Assembly (NCBI GenBank): GCA_013812995.1
Contig: JACCSL010000344.1
Location: forward strand, 1 to 6,776
Length of the DNA: 6,776 nucleotides
Source: Ardenticatenales bacterium
Lineage (GTDB): Bacteria > Chloroflexota > Anaerolineae > Ardenticatenales > Ardenticatenaceae
Direction of reading: 5' to 3'
Part shown: positions 4,081 to 6,776 of the stretch, in pieces
Layout of the letters: the number at the start of each line of letters is the position of its first letter
How positions within the stretch are numbered: position 1 is the first letter of the stretch
Made by a program: the position numbers and the translations under genes
The notes under the pieces: generated by a model
The model's database searches: none
Seen by the model: only the letters and a program-made list of their open reading frames with translations
What the model was told of the DNA's origin: nothing

Positions 4081-6776
4081 TTACGACTCACGACTGTCGG
4101 CGCTGGGTACCGTAAAACGGAAGGTTGCGCCCTGGCCGAGAACGCTCTCGACCGCGATCATGCCTCCGTTCTTTACAACCAACTCCTTGCAGAGAATAAG
4201 CCCTAGGCCGGTGCCCTTCTCCTGGGCGGTTCCCTGCGTGGTATGGGTGACATCAATGCGGAAGAGCTTCTGCATCGTCTCCTCGCTCATCCCCACGCCC
4301 GTATCCGAGACAGATACCTCGATGAGCGCCGCGTGGGGGATGGCCGAAAAGGTAACCTGCCCACCTGTGGGCGTAAACTTCAGCGCGTTGGAGAGCAGGT
4401 TGCGAATCACCGTGTCCAGCATATGGGGGTCAGCATACGCGGCCAGGAAGGTCGCTGGTATCTCGCTCACCAGGCGAATCTCTTTGTGCTCGGCGGTGTC
4501 CGCCAGGAGGGAGAGGTTGCGCGCCACCACCTCCTGCAAGGATACCGTCTCCGGCTCGAATACCATACGTCCCGTCTGCATCTGCGACCATTCGAGCAGC
4601 GTGTCGAGCAGGGCCAGCACCTGTCTCCCCGATTGATAGACGCGCCCTGCGTACTGTTCCACCTCCGCCTGGCTCAAGGTGGTCGCATATTTGTGCATCA
4701 GGTGAGAAAGCCCCAGCAGCCCGCTAAAGGGGCTGCGCAGATCGTGCGAGATAATCGAGAAGAATTTGTCCTTGCTGGCATTGAGTTCAGCCAGATCCTG
4801 CGCTCGTTGCTCCAGCAGGCGCTTCTCCAGGTGTAGCCGCTCCTGCTCCGCCCGCGCGGCAATGGCCTGCGCGTTGGTGATCGAGATGGCGGCCTGGGTG
4901 CCTAGCAGGCGCACCATCTCGACACGGGCGGGGGTAAAGGCTCCGGTGGTCAGGTTGTTTTCCAGATAGAGGACACCAATGAGTTGGCTCTGGTTCAGCA
5001 GCGGCACGGCCAGGATGGAGCGTGGTTTGTGGCGTTGGATATAGTCGTCCGTGGTGAAGAGTCCCTCCTGGCTGGCGTCGTCCAGCACCACATCCTGCTG
5101 CGTGCGCTCGACATAGTGGACGATGGCAGGCGAGAGGGACATGCTCTCCTCCGCAAGCAACCCCTGAAGGAGCTGCATCTGCGGTGGGTCGATGCTTCCC
5201 TCGGCCTCAACACGCAGGCTTCCCTCCTCCGCCAGGAGCAGCACCCCCTTCTGAGCGCCCGCGTTCTCCAGCACCGTGTGTAGCAACTTCCCCAGCAAGC
5301 GATCCAGGTCGATCTCGCTGGAAATGGTCTGCGACGCCTTGACCACCGTAGCCAGGTCCAACTGTTGCCCGTGGGTACCAGAGGAAGAAGAGGCAGAAGA
5401 AGTCGTGGTCGAAAGGAACTGGTTTCCGGTGGGCGCGACCTGCTGGCCCAGAGACGCCTGAGAGAAAATCTGCGGGTAGTGCTCATCCAGCCAGCGCACC
5501 TTGGCCACGGCCCCCCAGCTCTGATAGCCATAGCGCGCGTCCATCAGATACGCGGTGGCGAGATGCGCCATCTCGCGCCCCAGGTAGTAGCGCCCCGCCA
5601 ATTCCTGTGCCAGCGCGGCCTCCTGTACGTACTCATGCTGCTTCGCCAGCATGATGGCCTGCTCGAAATGGTTGATAGCCGCGCCGTGGTCGCCGCGCAC
5701 CCGCGCCCGCTCGGCCTCCACCAGTTCGTAGCGATGCGCGTGATTCATGGGCGCATGGCTGACCCACTTCTTCAATTTCTTCTGGTTCGCGGCGACCTGC
5801 TTGAGGTAGCACTTCTGTTCCTGCGCCGTGGCCTCCGGGTGGTGACTCAGCATCGCCAGTGACTGGTAGAACCGATGCAGGACCGAGTAGACGGTGCCTA
5901 GCAGGGCTTGCTGGCGCTTATCGATCTCGGTGCCCTCGAACACCGCGCCCCTGGCATCACCAAATAGGTAGGCGAGTATGGCCTTACGCAGATGGATGAT
6001 GTTGATATTCTTCATATCATTGCTCTGGAGGAGCACTCCTAGCTGCGTGCGCTCATCAAAGTGCTCTCCGACCAACAGACAGGGATCGGCGCTCTGGCCG
6101 CGCAGATTCGCCACCATCTGACGCGTGAGTTGGAAGCCCACGATGGCACCGGGCTGCCCTAACCGCTGGAGACTCGTCGCGTAGCGGGCGGCCTCCTTTT
6201 CCACCCTGGAAAGTGGCTCCCCAACGAAGCCGAGATGTTGAATATAGAGCGTTGCAGCCAGCGCAGCATACTCCAGATCGCCGACCTCTAACGCAACCTG
6301 GTGGGCGGTCAGCAGGGAGGGCAGCGTGTTGCGGAGATGTTCCTGCCAGTGGGCCACTCCAACATTGAAGACAACGAGGGACTTGGCCTCCGGCTCCTTC
6401 GCCTGGCTGCGCTGGCCCACCTCCATACCTACGTGCGCCACCCCATACCCGCGCTCGATATCCCCCATCGCGCAGAGCAGCAACCCATAGCCCACATAGG
6501 CATAGCTCGAGATCGCAGCATTGCCATGCTGGAGCGACAGTTGAACCATGCGGAGCACAATGAGAGCGTAGAGGTTGGGGTCCACGTTATAGGCGGGGGT
6601 GAGTGCCAGCATCAACAATCTTATCTGAGTCAGGTGGCGAGGATCTCTCATTTCAGGGAGATCCGCTAGTTGCTTGATGGGTCGCCATCCCATCAACCCG
6701 CGAGTCTGGACGAGCCCGGCGAGTAGATGGAGTGGGGTTGGATGGCGCGGTAAAGAGACATTCAGTAGCGCGAGCC
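4081..6776 (-). CDS. Multidomain sensor histidine kinase: helical repeats, GAF and HisKA/HATPase (N-terminus outside window)
   Basis: The frame is open from the right edge to a TAA at 4083-4081, about 897 residues. The first visible residues (LNVSLPRHPTPLHLLAGL) are clearly internal. Residue numbers below count from the TTG codon at 6696, an internal position. Order: a TPR-like helical region (about 1-400, including LEAERARVRGDHGAAINHFEQA-type repeats near 325-350); a Ser/Thr-rich linker (429-441); a GAF domain (about 446-610); a coiled-coil linker (612-645); a HisKA domain with SHDLRSP and phospho-acceptor H651; and a HATPase domain with N-box NLLSNALKFT (N766, N770), G1 DTGVGM (798-803) and G2 GTGLGL (828-833). 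The family usually carries a Ser/Thr kinase and an AAA-type ATPase ahead of the helical region, so the full protein is probably 1,700-2,000 residues; that is inference. No membrane segment is seen, so it is likely cytosolic, with GAF as a ligand or redox sensing site. It ends in the HATPase with no receiver domain. It lies 30 bases upstream of the enzyme genes, on the same strand. Confidence 0.9.
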   Translation of the reverse strand, partial: LALLNVSLPRHPTPLHLLAGLVQTRGLMGWRPIKQLADLPEMRDPRHLTQIRLLMLALTPAYNVDPNLYALIVLRMVQLSLQHGNAAISSYAYVGYGLLLCAMGDIERGYGVAHVGMEVGQRSQAKEPEAKSLVVFNVGVAHWQEHLRNTLPSLLTAHQVALEVGDLEYAALAATLYIQHLGFVGEPLSRVEKEAARYATSLQRLGQPGAIVGFQLTRQMVANLRGQSADPCLLVGEHFDERTQLGVLLQSNDMKNINIIHLRKAILAYLFGDARGAVFEGTEIDKRQQALLGTVYSVLHRFYQSLAMLSHHPEATAQEQKCYLKQVAANQKKLKKWVSHAPMNHAHRYELVEAERARVRGDHGAAINHFEQAIMLAKQHEYVQEAALAQELAGRYYLGREMAHLATAYLMDARYGYQSWGAVAKVRWLDEHYPQIFSQASLGQQVAPTGNQFLSTTTSSASSSSGTHGQQLDLATVVKASQTISSEIDLDRLLGKLLHTVLENAGAQKGVLLLAEEGSLRVEAEGSIDPPQMQLLQGLLAEESMSLSPAIVHYVERTQQDVVLDDASQEGLFTTDDYIQRHKPRSILAVPLLNQSQLIGVLYLENNLTTGAFTPARVEMVRLLGTQAAISITNAQAIAARAEQERLHLEKRLLEQRAQDLAELNASKDKFFSIISHDLRSPFSGLLGLSHLMHKYATTLSQAEVEQYAGRVYQSGRQVLALLDTLLEWSQMQTGRMVFEPETVSLQEVVARNLSLLADTAEHKEIRLVSEIPATFLAAYADPHMLDTVIRNLLSNALKFTPTGGQVTFSAIPHAALIEVSVSDTGVGMSEETMQKLFRIDVTHTTQGTAQEKGTGLGLILCKELVVKNGGMIAVESVLGQGATFRFTVPSADSRES
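5374..5409 (-). repeat. Low-complexity Ser/Thr linker between helical-repeat and GAF regions
   Basis: Twelve codons encode TTTSSASSSSGT, built from repeated TCT/TCC/ACT-like triplets (purine-rich GAAGAAG runs on the plus strand). It separates the helical-repeat module from the GAF domain and looks like a flexible tether. Triplet runs of this kind can vary in copy number by whole codons without breaking the frame. Confidence 0.6.

Noticed and set aside
5374..5412. Purine-rich GAAGAAG run as a possible repeat array or phase-variable tract
   Set aside because: It is a short imperfect codon run in multiples of three encoding a Ser/Thr linker; it could not cause frame switching and is not an array.
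4995..5531. Minus-strand 178-codon frame inside the sensor kinase gene
   Set aside because: It is very rich in Arg, Ser and Trp, overlaps the GAF-coding region in another frame, and has no recognisable motif.
1..6776. CRISPR array, tRNA, insertion sequence or riboswitch
   Set aside because: No regularly spaced repeats, cloverleaf, transposase or terminal inverted repeats were seen, and no non-coding gap exceeds about 41 bases.

Overview
The window is a gene-dense, GC-rich stretch of bacterial DNA. It holds one almost unbroken minus-strand gene cluster facing a small convergent plus-strand gene end. The best guess for the host is a Chloroflexota bacterium of the Ktedonobacteria type. This is an inference from the architecture of the large signalling protein, whose helical-repeat, GAF and histidine-kinase parts match the C-terminal two thirds of the long kinase/ATPase/GAF/histidine-kinase fusions common in that class and in some cyanobacteria and myxobacteria. 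No rRNA or other phylogenetic marker is present to confirm it.

Layout, in minus-strand transcription order (right to left). From the right edge to 4081 lies the C-terminal ~897 residues of a multidomain sensor histidine kinase; its N-terminus is outside the window. After a 30-base gap come three tightly packed genes for a molybdenum hydroxylase of the xanthine dehydrogenase / aerobic CO dehydrogenase family: the two-[2Fe-2S] small subunit (3580-4050), the molybdopterin-binding large subunit (1130-3580) and the FAD-binding medium subunit (261-1121). Small and large genes overlap by one base (TGATG). The medium gene starts 8 bases after the large gene ends, and its ribosome binding site overlaps that stop codon. 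A perfect 15-bp inverted repeat (225-259) fills the gap between the end of the medium-subunit gene and the end of a plus-strand gene (1-219, C-terminus only, not recognised); it probably terminates transcription from both sides.

Function. The three subunits should form the usual (S-L-M)2 flavo-iron-sulfur-molybdenum enzyme. The substrate is oxidised at the Mo centre in the large subunit, and electrons pass through the two [2Fe-2S] clusters to FAD. The large subunit has the signature AYRGAGR where true CO dehydrogenases have AYxCSFR, so the cysteine that binds copper in the Mo-Cu centre is replaced by glycine. The gene order S-L-M, rather than M-S-L, is also that of the 'form II' group. The enzyme is therefore better called a form II CoxL-type molybdenum hydroxylase of unknown substrate than a CO dehydrogenase. 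No cofactor-maturation gene (XdhC/CoxF, CoxD, CoxE, MobA types) lies inside the window.

The sensor kinase lies directly upstream on the same strand with no visible terminator or obvious promoter between, so kinase and enzyme are probably co-transcribed. Whether the kinase controls this enzyme or merely shares its transcript cannot be told from sequence; no response regulator is present here. There is no stretch above 300 bases without a gene, and no tRNA, CRISPR array, insertion sequence or origin was seen.
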